DNA from: Pseudoalteromonas sp. 0303
GTDB lineage: Bacteria > Pseudomonadota > Gammaproteobacteria > Enterobacterales > Alteromonadaceae
Assembly (NCBI RefSeq): GCF_013349995.1
Contig: NZ_JABVXF010000001.1
Coordinates: forward strand, 186,001-250,000
Direction: 5' to 3'
Length of the DNA stretch: 64,000 bases
Made by a program: the position numbers and the translations under genes. The notes under the pieces were generated by a model, which ran no database searches, had not been told where the DNA came from, and was given only the letters and a program-made list of their open reading frames with translations. This document shows, piece by piece, positions 1-8,826 of the stretch. Position 1 is the stretch's first letter, and the number at the start of each line of letters is the position of its first letter.

Positions 1-726
1 GCGTGTGTAAGCTCTGGTAATACAGGCGCGTTATTTTTTATGGCGCACTATGTATTAAAGATGCTTCCAGGCGTAAAACGTCCTGCATTAATCTCTGCTG
101 TTCCAACCGAACGTAAAAACCCTGTTTATTTGCTTGATTTAGGTGCGAATGTGCATTGTGATGCACAAACCCTTTATCAATTTGGCATTATGGGTTCTGT
201 GGTAGCAGGGCAGGCACTTGGATGTGATAACCCAAGAGTTAGTTTATTGAATATTGGCTCTGAAGACATCAAAGGGCATGAAGGAATAAAACAAGCTGCA
301 CAGTTAATGCAGCAGTGTGAATATCTCAACTACACAGGTTACAGTGAAGGTAGTGATATTTTCAGTGGAAAAGCTGATGTTATTGTGTGCGAAGGATTTG
401 TAGGTAATGTGGCATTAAAAACCTGTGAAGGTATTGCCAAACTGATCATGCATAAACTCACCAAAGCCTTACACAAGCATTTCTTATACAAAAGTTTAGC
501 GTTTTTATTGCGTCCAGTGATAAAAAAACTCTACAAGCGGGTGAACCCCGACCAGTATAACGGCGCAAGTCTGGTAGGATTGCGCGGTATTGTTGTTAAA
601 AGCCATGGCAATGCCTCACCAAAGGCGTTTCATGCTGCTATTGATGAAGCCGCGCGGGAAGTCGAACGCCAACTCCCTGAAAAAATCGCTGCGATTTTTG
701 AGCAAACACATCCAACAACAAAGTAG
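1..726 (+). CDS. plsX: Phosphate acyltransferase PlsX (5'-truncated by window edge)
   Basis: PlsX converts acyl-ACP to acyl-phosphate at the start of phospholipid synthesis. The reading frame is open from base 1 ([13 protein letters not shown]...), so the gene begins before the window and the ATG at 40 is internal. Recognisable PlsX segments are SGNTGA, the block [10 protein letters not shown], and [16 protein letters not shown]. The end [16 protein letters not shown] is typical of the C-terminal part of the family. It is followed after about 70 bases by fabD in the same direction. fabH, which lies between plsX and fabD in E. coli, is not here. Identity is secure; only the N-terminus is missing. 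Confidence 0.95.
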   Translation, partial: ACVSSGNTGALFFMAHYVLKMLPGVKRPALISAVPTERKNPVYLLDLGANVHCDAQTLYQFGIMGSVVAGQALGCDNPRVSLLNIGSEDIKGHEGIKQAAQLMQQCEYLNYTGYSEGSDIFSGKADVIVCEGFVGNVALKTCEGIAKLIMHKLTKALHKHFLYKSLAFLLRPVIKKLYKRVNPDQYNGASLVGLRGIVVKSHGNASPKAFHAAIDEAAREVERQLPEKIAAIFEQTHPTTK

Positions 727-727
727 T

Positions 728-755
728 GCAGCATATCTAAAACTTGTTATGCTGC
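728..755 (+). other. Hairpin between plsX and fabD
   Basis: GCAGCATA pairs with TATGCTGC over a 12-base loop, immediately after the plsX stop. A T-rich run follows about 15 bases later, so it is not a textbook terminator. It may attenuate or stabilise the plsX-fabD transcript. Function is inferred only from position. Confidence 0.4.
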
Positions 756-796
756 TTGCTACAGAATATTTTTTTGTTTAATTATAAGAGCAAAGT

Positions 797-1723
797 ATGG
801 CACATAAAATTGCACTCGTATTTCCAGGTCAAGGCTCACAAACTGTGGGCATGTTATCTGAACTATTAGCTGATTCACAAATTGCTAAAGCAACATTCGC
901 TGAAGCATCTGAAGCTCTTGGCTATGATCTAGCTGCACTTGTACTAAATGGTCCAGAAGAAGAATTAAATCAAACCCATCGTACACAACCAGCACTTCTT
1001 ACTGCTAGTGTTGCTATTTACCGTCAATGGTTAGACGCAAACCCTGATGCCGATGTTGTTATGGCTGGTCACAGTTTAGGCGAGTATTCAGCATTAGTTT
1101 GTGCTGGTGTTGTAAGCTTAAGCGAAGCAGTTAAACTAGTTGAAAATCGTGGTTTATATATGCAAGAAGCAGTACCTGCGGGTGTTGGTTCTATGGCTGC
1201 AATCATCGGCTTAGGTGACGACGAAATCAAAGCAGCGTGTGAAGCATCAGCAAATGGTGAAGTTGTTTCACCAGTAAACTACAACTCACCAGGTCAGGTT
1301 GTTATTGCCGGTCACAAAGCGGCAGTTGAGCGTGCATCAGAAGCATGTAAAGAAGCAGGTGCTAAACGTGCTTTACCACTTGCAGTAAGCGTACCTTCTC
1401 ACTGTGAACTAATGAAACCAGCTGCTGAAAAATTAGCTGCTGATTTAGCCGCTTTAACATTTAATACACCTAAGTGTGATGTAATCAACAACGTTGATGT
1501 AAAAGCTGAGCAATCAAGTGAAGCAATTAAAGATGCATTAGTACGTCAACTTTACAGCCCAGTTCGCTGGACTGAAACTGTACAAGCATTAGTTGCTCAA
1601 GGTATCACACAAAGCTATGAGTTTGGCCCAGGTAAAGTATTAACGGGTCTTGCTAAACGAATTGATAAAGCAATGGTATGTGCTGCGGTTAATACGCAAG
1701 CTGCTATTGATGAAGCGAAATAA
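797..1723 (+). CDS. fabD: Malonyl-CoA:ACP transacylase FabD
   Basis: FabD loads malonyl groups from CoA onto ACP for fatty-acid elongation in the cytoplasm. At 308 residues it has the normal length. The GQGSQ motif is at residues 11-15. The nucleophile is Ser93 in GHSLG, and the catalytic His is about residue 202 in VPSHCELM. The ATG is preceded by AAGAGCAAAGT, a modest ribosome-binding site. The fabG start lies 11 bases after its stop, so the two genes are very probably cotranscribed. Confidence 0.97.
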   Translation: MAHKIALVFPGQGSQTVGMLSELLADSQIAKATFAEASEALGYDLAALVLNGPEEELNQTHRTQPALLTASVAIYRQWLDANPDADVVMAGHSLGEYSALVCAGVVSLSEAVKLVENRGLYMQEAVPAGVGSMAAIIGLGDDEIKAACEASANGEVVSPVNYNSPGQVVIAGHKAAVERASEACKEAGAKRALPLAVSVPSHCELMKPAAEKLAADLAALTFNTPKCDVINNVDVKAEQSSEAIKDALVRQLYSPVRWTETVQALVAQGITQSYEFGPGKVLTGLAKRIDKAMVCAAVNTQAAIDEAK

Positions 1724-1734
1724 GTAGGAATAGA

Positions 1735-2481
1735 ATGACAAATTTATTTTCTCTTGAGGGCAAGGTTGTCCTAATCACTGGTGCAAGCCGTGGTATTGGT
1801 AAAGCGATTGCAAATACGCTAGTTGCACAAGGTGCAAAAGTAGCGGGTACTGCAACAAGCGAATCAGGTGCTGCTAAAATCAGTGAATACCTAGGTGACA
1901 ACGGTAAAGGTTATGCCCTTAACGTTACAGATCCTGAATCGATTGAGGCGACACTTGCTGCGATCAAGGCTGATTTAGGCGATATCGACGTATTAGTTAA
2001 CAATGCGGGTATTACTCGCGATAACTTATTAATGCGTATGAAAGACGGTGAGTGGGATGACATCATCGATACTAACCTAAGCTCAATTTTCCGTTTATCT
2101 AAGGCTGTTTTACGCCCTATGATGAAAAAGAAAAATGGCCGTATCATTAATATCGGTTCTGTTGTGGGCACTATGGGTAATGCGGGTCAAGCTAACTATG
2201 CTGCAGCGAAAGCGGGTGTAATTGGTTTTACTAAGTCATTAGCACGCGAAGTGGCATCACGTGGCATTACAGTGAACGTTGTTGCACCTGGTTTTATCCA
2301 AACAGATATGACAGACGAGCTGACTGAAGACCAAAAAGCAGCTACCCTTGCAAATGTACCTGCAGGGCGTTTAGGCCAACCTGAAGAAATCGCTGCTGCG
2401 GTATGTTATTTAGCATCAGACGCTGCTGCGTATGTATCAGGCGAAACATTGCACGTAAATGGCGCGATGTACATGGTTTAA
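1735..2481 (+). CDS. fabG: 3-oxoacyl-ACP reductase FabG
   Basis: FabG is the NADPH-dependent ketoreductase of type II fatty-acid synthesis. It is a classical SDR of 248 residues. The nucleotide-binding motif GASRGIG is at 15-21, NNAG at about 89-92, catalytic Ser142, and Tyr155/Lys159 in YAAAK. The C-terminus (LHVNGAMYMV) matches FabG rather than a generic SDR. It sits between fabD and acpP. Compare the SDR at 34976-35716 in this window, which has lost the catalytic Tyr. Confidence 0.97.
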   Translation: MTNLFSLEGKVVLITGASRGIGKAIANTLVAQGAKVAGTATSESGAAKISEYLGDNGKGYALNVTDPESIEATLAAIKADLGDIDVLVNNAGITRDNLLMRMKDGEWDDIIDTNLSSIFRLSKAVLRPMMKKKNGRIINIGSVVGTMGNAGQANYAAAKAGVIGFTKSLAREVASRGITVNVVAPGFIQTDMTDELTEDQKAATLANVPAGRLGQPEEIAAAVCYLASDAAAYVSGETLHVNGAMYMV

Positions 2482-2656
2482 TGAAAGTTAGCAAAAATTT
2501 GATAACGAAAGATTATCGAAAATTGTTGAATTTTTTGTGATCTTGCTTTAAACATACTTGAATTCGCTATTAAAATAAGCGATAAATGAACAAATACTAT
2601 TCGAGAGGTTTGACCAGATAAGTAATTATCAGCAAATCCTTGAATCACAGAATTAT

Positions 2657-2675
2657 GCGGCGTAAACTACGCCGC
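2657..2675 (+). other. Hairpin in the acpP leader
   Basis: GCGGCGTA and TACGCCGC form a perfect 8-bp stem with a 3-base loop, 45 bases upstream of the acpP start. There is no following T tract, so it is probably an mRNA 5'-leader structure rather than a terminator. It may affect the high expression or stability of acpP mRNA. Confidence 0.4.
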
Positions 2676-2719
2676 AATCTGAAAATAACGCATTGGCGTT
2701 TTTAATAAAGGAAAGAAGA

Positions 2720-2956
2720 ATGAGCGACATCCAAGAACGCGTAAAGAAAATTATCATTGAGCAACTAGGTGTTAAAGAAGAAGAAGTAAAACATGAAGCT
2801 TCTTTCGTTGACGACTTAGGTGCTGATTCACTTGACACTGTAGAACTAGTAATGGCTCTTGAAGAAGAGTTCGACACTGAGATCCCAGACGAAGAAGCTG
2901 AAAAGATCACTACAGTTCAAGCTGCAATCGATTACGTTACAGCTCACGCTGAGTAA
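2720..2956 (+). CDS. acpP: Acyl carrier protein
   Basis: Small acidic carrier of fatty-acyl intermediates, 78 residues. The phosphopantetheine attachment Ser is about residue 37 in the DSL motif ([10 protein letters not shown]). The frame extends upstream to 2693, but the ATG at 2720 is chosen. It is preceded by AAAGGAAAGAAG, and it gives the standard [10 protein letters not shown] start. The gene has a long 240-base leader after fabG, suggesting its own promoter as in other bacteria, and is followed by a strong hairpin before fabF. Confidence 0.97.
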   Translation: MSDIQERVKKIIIEQLGVKEEEVKHEASFVDDLGADSLDTVELVMALEEEFDTEIPDEEAEKITTVQAAIDYVTAHAE

Positions 2957-2974
2957 TTTTACGCATTTTGATTT

Positions 2975-2999
2975 TAAGGGCAGCATTAAGCTGCCCTTA
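2975..2999 (+). terminator. Terminator or attenuator after acpP
   Basis: A 10-bp perfect stem (TAAGGGCAGC / GCTGCCCTTA) with a 5-base loop starts 19 bases after the acpP stop. The downstream T content is weak (GTCTATCTAT). It may only partly terminate, producing excess acpP message over fabF. Confidence 0.55.
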
Positions 3000-3073
3000 G
3001 TCTATCTATAGAATGATACTAATAAATTTGGTATACACCCCACCTAAAATAATTCCCTTATTGGAGGCAACCC

Positions 3074-4312
3074 GTGGCTAAACGTCGAGTCGTCGTAACT
3101 GGCTTAGGAATGTTGACACCGCTAGGTAATGATGTTGAATCTACTTGGCAAGGTTTGTTAAACGGTAAAAGTGGTATTCAAACTATCACGCATTTCGATA
3201 CCTCAAGTTTCGGCACCAAATTCGCAGGTTTGCTGAATGACTTTGATGCATCAGCTTACATGTCACCGAAAGATGCAAAGAAAATGGATTTGTTTATCCA
3301 ATATGGCATTGCAGCGGGTGTACAAGCACTACAAGATTCTGGTCTAGAGATCACTGAAGAAAACGCCACTCGTGTTGGTGTAGCAGTGGGTTCTGGCATC
3401 GGTGGTTTAACTTTAATTGAAGAAAACCACATCAAACTATTAAACAGCGGCCCGCGTAAGCTTTCTCCGTTTTACGTGCCTTCGACCATTATCAATATGA
3501 TTTCTGGTCATTTATCGATTATGCACGGTTTACGTGGCCCTAATATTTCAATCGTTACAGCCTGTACTACAGGTCTACATAACATTGGTCATGCTGCGCG
3601 TATGATTGCATACGGCGATGCAGATGCAATGGTAGCCGGTGGTGCTGAAAAAGCATCGACACCAATTGGTATGGGTGGTTTTAATGCAGCACGTGCATTA
3701 TCAACTCGTAACGACGATCCACAAGCAGCATCTCGCCCTTGGGATAAAGACCGTGACGGTTTTGTTCTTGCCGATGGTGCTGGTGTTATCGTACTTGAAG
3801 AATATGAGCATGCTAAAGCACGTGGCGCGAAAATCTACGCTGAACTCGTTGGTTTTGGTATGAGTGGTGATGCATATCACATGACGTCTCCACCTGAAGA
3901 CGGTGCAGGCGCAGCTCTAGCGATGGAAAATGCCCTAAATGATGCACAAGTTAATGCAGACCAAGTTGGTTACATTAATGCTCACGGTACATCGACTAAT
4001 GCAGGCGATAAAGCCGAAACATCAGCTGTTAAAACTATTTTTGGCGATGCAGCGAAAGATGTGATGGTAAGTTCATCTAAATCAATGATGGGTCACTTGT
4101 TAGGTGCAGCAGGCTCGGTAGAGTCGATCATTACTATCTTGTCACTTGTTGACCAGAAAGTAAGCCCTACAATCAACCTTGATAACCCAGATGAAGGCTG
4201 TGATTTAGACTACGTACCGCACACTGCACGTGACGCTAAATTGGATTACGCACTATGTAATTCATTTGGTTTTGGTGGTACTAATGGCTCGTTGCTGTTT
4301 AAAAAGGTATAA
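3074..4312 (+). CDS. fabF: 3-oxoacyl-ACP synthase II FabF
   Basis: FabF elongates acyl-ACP by condensation with malonyl-ACP. It has 412 residues, with Cys164 in VTACTTG and the two catalytic histidines at about 304 (NAHGTST) and 341 ([12 protein letters not shown]). The start is GTG at 3074 with a good ribosome-binding site (TTGGAGGC). It reads [12 protein letters not shown], the normal start of the family. It is the last gene of the fab cluster and is followed by a strong terminator. Confidence 0.97.
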   Translation: MAKRRVVVTGLGMLTPLGNDVESTWQGLLNGKSGIQTITHFDTSSFGTKFAGLLNDFDASAYMSPKDAKKMDLFIQYGIAAGVQALQDSGLEITEENATRVGVAVGSGIGGLTLIEENHIKLLNSGPRKLSPFYVPSTIINMISGHLSIMHGLRGPNISIVTACTTGLHNIGHAARMIAYGDADAMVAGGAEKASTPIGMGGFNAARALSTRNDDPQAASRPWDKDRDGFVLADGAGVIVLEEYEHAKARGAKIYAELVGFGMSGDAYHMTSPPEDGAGAALAMENALNDAQVNADQVGYINAHGTSTNAGDKAETSAVKTIFGDAAKDVMVSSSKSMMGHLLGAAGSVESIITILSLVDQKVSPTINLDNPDEGCDLDYVPHTARDAKLDYALCNSFGFGGTNGSLLFKKV

Positions 4313-4340
4313 TTCTTTTTAACAACGGACTAAAAAGAAG

Positions 4341-4367
4341 AGCCCAGTTGTTTAACTGGGCTTTTTT
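4341..4367 (+). terminator. Rho-independent terminator after fabF, abutting pabC
   Basis: AGCCCAGTT and AACTGGGCT pair over a 4-base loop, followed by TTTTTT. The T tract ends 3 bases before the pabC ATG at 4370, so the terminator occupies the place where a pabC ribosome-binding site would be. Confidence 0.85.
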
Positions 4368-4369
4368 GT

Positions 4370-5182
4370 ATGAGTAAATTAAAACAAACAATAAAAATAA
4401 TCACACCAGACACTACAATAAGCACGCAAGACCGTGGCTTAAATTATGGTGACGGCTTCTTTACCACAGGCTCTGTGGTTAATTCTGTCGTTGAGCACTG
4501 GGATTTACACAAAGCGCGTTTAGAAGAATGCGCGCAAAGACTATTTTTCCCCGAATTAGATTTATCTGCAATTGAGCGCGAAGTTAACCACGCAATCAGT
4601 GATACACAAACCGGTATTTTAAAAATAGTTATCACCCGTGGTGCAGGTGGGCGTGGTTATGGCTTACCAGATACACCAAGTATTCAAGTGCTGATCAGTG
4701 TAATGCCTGCAGTTTCACACTATAAAAGTTGGCAGCAGCAGGGCGTAAGCTTAGCAGTCAGCGACGTAAAACTTGCACATCAACCTTTACTTGCAGGCTT
4801 AAAAACATTGAACCGTTTAGAGCAAGTGCTTATCAAAAAGCAAATGAGCAGCCTTGAATGTGATGACGTTGTTGTACTTGATTATGATAACAATGCGATT
4901 GAGTGCTCTGCTGCAAATATTTTTGCTATTAAAGACGGTCAAGTTATATCACCTAAGTTAGACCGCTGCGGTATCACTGGGGTTTATCTCAGCGCTTTAT
5001 GTGATAAGTTAGCCATTGAATTTAAAGCAATCCAATTCGATGAGCTTTTAGCTATGGATGCCGTATTTATGTGCAATAGTTTAATGGGCGTGGTGCCCGT
5101 TGCACGAATTGCTGATACACAGTTTGATATTGAATGCAGTAAAGCGCTATTAACGGCGCAGTTTGCCAAGGAGAGTGTGTGA
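4370..5182 (+). CDS. pabC: Aminodeoxychorismate lyase
   Basis: This PLP enzyme converts 4-amino-4-deoxychorismate to p-aminobenzoate and pyruvate for folate synthesis. It belongs to the class IV aminotransferase fold, 270 residues. The signature RGLNYGDGFF is near residues 22-31, and the PLP lysine is in LAGLKTLNRLEQ at about 145. The C-terminal ECSAANIF block is also typical. No Shine-Dalgarno is visible before the ATG because a terminator occupies that space. Its TGA overlaps the GTG of mltG by 3 bases, as in other gammaproteobacterial pabC-mltG-tmk-holB operons. Confidence 0.93.
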   Translation: MSKLKQTIKIITPDTTISTQDRGLNYGDGFFTTGSVVNSVVEHWDLHKARLEECAQRLFFPELDLSAIEREVNHAISDTQTGILKIVITRGAGGRGYGLPDTPSIQVLISVMPAVSHYKSWQQQGVSLAVSDVKLAHQPLLAGLKTLNRLEQVLIKKQMSSLECDDVVVLDYDNNAIECSAANIFAIKDGQVISPKLDRCGITGVYLSALCDKLAIEFKAIQFDELLAMDAVFMCNSLMGVVPVARIADTQFDIECSKALLTAQFAKESV

Positions 5183-6156
5183 TAAAAGTCATTATTAGCG
5201 TGCTGTTATTAGCATTGCTATGTTGTGGTATTGGCTATCAACAGCTTCAATCAGCATTAAAAATGCCGTTAAAAGTTGAAAATAGTACTTTATTTAAAGT
5301 AGAACGTGGCACCGGCTTTAATCAGCTTTGCCAAGCATGGCAAACAAAGCAGTGGGTTGATAGCTGCTTTAAATTTCAAGTACTTGCTAAATTAGATCCT
5401 ACGCTTACTGATCTAAAAGCGGGTCTATATGAACTGGATACAAGCGCAGTTATTGATAATATTCGTCGTATCAATCAAGGTGCACAAGTAAGCTTTAGCT
5501 TTACAATTATTGAAGGTCAGCCACTTCGAGACGTTGTTGCTAATATTCAAAAGCAAGCGCATTTAAGCCAAGACTTAGATACAGAAAATTTAGCGACGCA
5601 GATAAGTAACACGGAAGAGAATTTAGAAGGCTGGTTGTTCCCTGATACCTATCACTACCACAGCGAAGATAGTGCCAGCGGCTTATTAAAACGCGCATAC
5701 AACAAAATGCAGCAGGAATTAGACGCTGCATGGCAAACTAGAGCTGCAGATTTAGTATTAAGTTCACCTTATGAAGCGTTAATACTGGCTTCTATTATCG
5801 AAAAAGAAACGGGTCTTGCTTCTGAGCGACCATTAATTTCTGCGGTATTTACCAATCGTTTAAAAACCAATATGCGCTTACAAACCGATCCAACGGTTAT
5901 TTATGGCATTGGTGCTGATTTTGATGGCGATATAAAACGAAAAGATTTAACAACCTATAAACCGTATAACACGTATAAGATAAAAGGCTTGCCGCCGACA
6001 CCCATTGCTATGCCTTCGAAAGCAGCGATTTTGGCCGCGGTTAATCCACCTGAGTCTGAATTTGTGTATTTTGTTGCGAAAGGGGATGGCAGCCATCAAT
6101 TTTCGAAAACATTGCAAGAACATAATCGAGCGGTAAAGCAGTACCAATTAAATTAA
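5179..6156 (+). CDS. mltG: Endolytic murein transglycosylase MltG
   Basis: MltG cleaves nascent peptidoglycan at the inner membrane and is thought to end glycan strand synthesis. It has 325 residues, with an N-terminal membrane anchor (residues about 3-20, ISVLLLALLCCGIGY). A LysM-like region follows, then the YceG catalytic domain. The catalytic Glu is about residue 208 in ASIIEKETG, followed by the family block RLQTDPTVIYG. The start is GTG at 5179, overlapping the pabC stop, with AAGGAGAG just upstream. Confidence 0.94.
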   Translation: MIKVIISVLLLALLCCGIGYQQLQSALKMPLKVENSTLFKVERGTGFNQLCQAWQTKQWVDSCFKFQVLAKLDPTLTDLKAGLYELDTSAVIDNIRRINQGAQVSFSFTIIEGQPLRDVVANIQKQAHLSQDLDTENLATQISNTEENLEGWLFPDTYHYHSEDSASGLLKRAYNKMQQELDAAWQTRAADLVLSSPYEALILASIIEKETGLASERPLISAVFTNRLKTNMRLQTDPTVIYGIGADFDGDIKRKDLTTYKPYNTYKIKGLPPTPIAMPSKAAILAAVNPPESEFVYFVAKGDGSHQFSKTLQEHNRAVKQYQLN

Positions 6157-6174
6157 CAACCAGAATTGAGTCAT

Positions 6175-6801
6175 ATGACAGCGAAATTTATAGTGATTGA
6201 AGGCCTAGAAGGGGCCGGAAAATCAACGGCTATTGCCGTATGCCAAGCTTATTTAGAGAACAAGCAAGTCGATTTTATTAATGTACGTGAGCCTGGCGGT
6301 ACAGCTATGGCTGAAGAGCTGCGTAATATCGTCAAACAGGCTCACCAAGAAACAGTGACCGGTGAAACAGAGCTGTTAATCATGTATGCAGCACGCTCGC
6401 AATTGGTTGCTAATGTTATTAATCCGGCACTTGAAAAGGGCACTTGGGTTTTAGGTGATCGTCATGATCTTTCATCACAAGCATATCAAGGTGGTGGTCG
6501 TGGTATTGAACAAACTAAACTCTCTTTTTTAGCTGATATGGTGCTAAATGGTTTAAAACCTGATTTAACCATTTATTTAGATATTGACCCAGCTGTGGGG
6601 CTTGCTCGTGCAAAAGGCCGTGGTGAACTTGATCGTATCGAACAAGAAGCATTAGGCTTTTTTGAGCGCACTCGCGCACGCTACCTTGAAATAGCTAAAA
6701 CTGATAGCAGTATCAAAACAGTGGATGCAAACCAAACAATGCCAGAAGTACATGCGGCAATCACAACCGTGCTTGATAACTTTTTTGCAGGTTTAAATTA
6801 A
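6175..6801 (+). CDS. tmk: Thymidylate kinase
   Basis: Tmk phosphorylates dTMP to dTDP. The protein has 208 residues from the ATG at 6175. The P-loop GLEGAGKST lies close to the N-terminus, then the dTMP-binding VREPGGT and the [15 protein letters not shown] block, which is the DR(Y/H) motif of the family. An in-frame TTG at 6166 would add three residues (MSH). The ATG is preferred because it gives the conserved [10 protein letters not shown] start. The stop is one base from the holB start. Confidence 0.95.
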   Translation: MTAKFIVIEGLEGAGKSTAIAVCQAYLENKQVDFINVREPGGTAMAEELRNIVKQAHQETVTGETELLIMYAARSQLVANVINPALEKGTWVLGDRHDLSSQAYQGGGRGIEQTKLSFLADMVLNGLKPDLTIYLDIDPAVGLARAKGRGELDRIEQEALGFFERTRARYLEIAKTDSSIKTVDANQTMPEVHAAITTVLDNFFAGLN

Positions 6802-6802
6802 T

Positions 6803-7696
6803 ATGCCTTTGCCATGGCTTGAAGGGCTTTATCAGCAACTAGCGCAAAGTTTTGCACAGCAACGCTTTCATCATGCCCAGCTATTTAATGGTGATAAAGG
6901 TGTTGGCAAACAATGTTTAGTCGATTCGCTCGCCGATGGCTTACTTTGCGCGTCACCTGTAAATTTAAAAGCCTGTGGCAATTGTAAAAGCTGTCAACTT
7001 AATCAAGCAGGTACTCACCCTGATAAACGCGTTGTAAAGGTGGAAGGCCAAACAATAGGCGTTGATGAAATTCGTGAGATCAGTGATTTTATCAACCATT
7101 CAGCGGCACAAAATGGTAACAAAGTAGTGGTACTTGAACAGTGTCATAAAATGACCACTGCAGCGGCTAATGCTTTATTAAAAACCCTTGAAGAGCCAAG
7201 TTTGCGCCGTTATTTATTGTTAACGTGCGAACAAACAGCATTATTACCTGCAACAATTTTAAGTCGCTGTGCCGTACACGAAATAAAAGTTAACTCTGAA
7301 TATACGAAAAAATGGTTAGCATCATTAAATATTGCTAATTATTCATGGTTAGAGTTGTTCGCTAGGCAGCCACTGCTTGTTCAACAGTGGCAAAATGACA
7401 ACCAACTTGAAGCTGTCAATTCTCTTTATAAATTTGCAACTGAGATAAAAGACAGCCATAATTTCAGTGCGTTAGTCGACATCCTTAATAAAGATCATAG
7501 CTTGGTTAATGTATTTGCTTTGTTCTTAACAGAGCATCTTAAAACGCAATTAGTGTTAGGAATGGACTTTTTCAATTATCAGAAAGCACAATCTGCAATT
7601 TCAGAGTTTCTTTATAATAGTTCACATGTGCTTGGTTTAAACTTGGAACTAGCCATTTCAAAATTAGCGTTTACTTTACGTGAAAGCCAAAATTAG
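6803..7696 (+). CDS. holB: DNA polymerase III delta' subunit
   Basis: Delta' is the stator of the clamp-loader complex. It has 297 residues with a divergent P-loop (GDKGVGKQ), a zinc-binding CGNCKSC cluster, and the SRC segment (ILSRCAVHE, an arginine-finger motif). The block ANALLKTLEEPS is diagnostic of clamp-loader AAA+ proteins. It starts one base after tmk and precedes pilZ, the usual gammaproteobacterial order. Confidence 0.93.
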   Translation: MPLPWLEGLYQQLAQSFAQQRFHHAQLFNGDKGVGKQCLVDSLADGLLCASPVNLKACGNCKSCQLNQAGTHPDKRVVKVEGQTIGVDEIREISDFINHSAAQNGNKVVVLEQCHKMTTAAANALLKTLEEPSLRRYLLLTCEQTALLPATILSRCAVHEIKVNSEYTKKWLASLNIANYSWLELFARQPLLVQQWQNDNQLEAVNSLYKFATEIKDSHNFSALVDILNKDHSLVNVFALFLTEHLKTQLVLGMDFFNYQKAQSAISEFLYNSSHVLGLNLELAISKLAFTLRESQN

Positions 7697-7704
7697 GAAG
7701 TATC

Positions 7705-8031
7705 GTGCAAGAATTATTAGTAGATATTGAAGACTTAGAAGAATTATATCGCTGTTACATGCCTTATCTAAAAAATGGTGGTTTGTTTGTTCGCACTAAT
7801 ATGCGCTTTGAAATGGGTCATTCATTGGCTTTAAAGGTCACATTACCAGATGCACTAGAGGATGATGTAGTAACAGGTAAAGTTGCTTGGATCACACCGC
7901 AAGGTGCACAAAGCTCAAACCCACCAGGTATCGGTGTTAATTTTATCGATGATAAAACCAATTTGAATGCGAAAATCGAAAAACTACTCGGTACTATGTT
8001 AAACTCCGGCAATCCGACCTATACCATGTAA
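7705..8031 (+). CDS. pilZ: PilZ-domain protein (type IV pilus PilZ type)
   Basis: A single small PilZ domain of 108 residues. The position between holB and tatD matches type IV pilus PilZ in Pseudomonas and relatives, a protein needed for pilus assembly together with the PilB ATPase. The core GGLFVRTN...VTGKVAWITP and GIGVNFID is clear. The RxxxR motif used for cyclic-di-GMP binding is absent, as in founding PilZ proteins. GTG start at 7705 with TTAGGAAG upstream. Confidence 0.88.
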   Translation: MQELLVDIEDLEELYRCYMPYLKNGGLFVRTNMRFEMGHSLALKVTLPDALEDDVVTGKVAWITPQGAQSSNPPGIGVNFIDDKTNLNAKIEKLLGTMLNSGNPTYTM

Positions 8032-8044
8032 TAAAAGTAGTACC

Positions 8045-8824
8045 ATGATTGTAGATTCTCATTGTCATTTAGATCGTTTAGATTTTGATAAACTCGACTT
8101 AGACTTAGACCAAGTACTCGATAATGCTCGTGCAAAGAAAGTAGAACACTTTTTATGTGTAAGCGTAACTTTAGAGCAATTCCCAAGCATGTTGGATAAA
8201 ATTAAACACTATCCAGATGTTTCTGCATCATGCGGTGTGCATCCACTTGATCAAAAAGACGCACTCGATAAGCAACAGCTAATTTCACTTGCAAGCCACG
8301 ACAAAGTGGTTGCAATTGGTGAAACGGGTCTTGATTACTATTACTCAAAAGACACCCACATTGTTCAGCAAGAGAGTTTTGTTGGTCATATCGACGTTGC
8401 CAATGAGCTAAATAAGCCGCTTATTATTCATACACGAGATGCCAGAGAAGACACTATTAACTTAATGCGCGCTCACAATGCCGAGAATTGTGGTGGTGTA
8501 TTGCATTGTTTTACAGAAAACTGGGAAATGGCCAAAAAAGCCATTGATATGGGCTTTTATATTTCTATTTCGGGCATTGTTACGTTTAAAAATGCCGTAG
8601 AATTAAAAGACGTTGTAAAGCAAATTCCGCTAGATCGCTTATTGATCGAAACAGATTCACCGTATTTAGCGCCTGTTCCATATCGTGGTAAAACAAATCA
8701 ACCAGCCTATGTTGAAGATGTCGCTTACTACATCGCTGAGTTAAAAGGGCTTACTTTTAACGAGTTAGCTGAAGCAACAACTAACAACTTTTATTCGTTG
8801 TTTAATCAAGCTAAAAGGGCGTAA
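8045..8824 (+). CDS. TatD-family metal-dependent hydrolase
   Basis: TIM-barrel metallohydrolase of the TatD/YcfH family (259 residues), probably a metal-dependent nuclease or deoxyribonuclease. The N-terminal DSHCHLD carries the HxH ligands. GETGLDYYYS carries the Glu ligand, IHTRDA and LHCFTE the next His residues, and the C-terminal ETDSPYLAP the Asp. It follows pilZ by 13 bases in the same operon. Family assignment is firm; the physiological substrate is not known from sequence. Confidence 0.92.
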   Translation: MIVDSHCHLDRLDFDKLDLDLDQVLDNARAKKVEHFLCVSVTLEQFPSMLDKIKHYPDVSASCGVHPLDQKDALDKQQLISLASHDKVVAIGETGLDYYYSKDTHIVQQESFVGHIDVANELNKPLIIHTRDAREDTINLMRAHNAENCGGVLHCFTENWEMAKKAIDMGFYISISGIVTFKNAVELKDVVKQIPLDRLLIETDSPYLAPVPYRGKTNQPAYVEDVAYYIAELKGLTFNELAEATTNNFYSLFNQAKRA

Positions 8825-8826
8825 TA

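Noticed and set aside
2560..2600. Sigma-70 promoter for acpP
   Set aside because: TTGCTT and TATTAA are present but the 19-base spacing is poor. I could not choose between several AT-rich alternatives.
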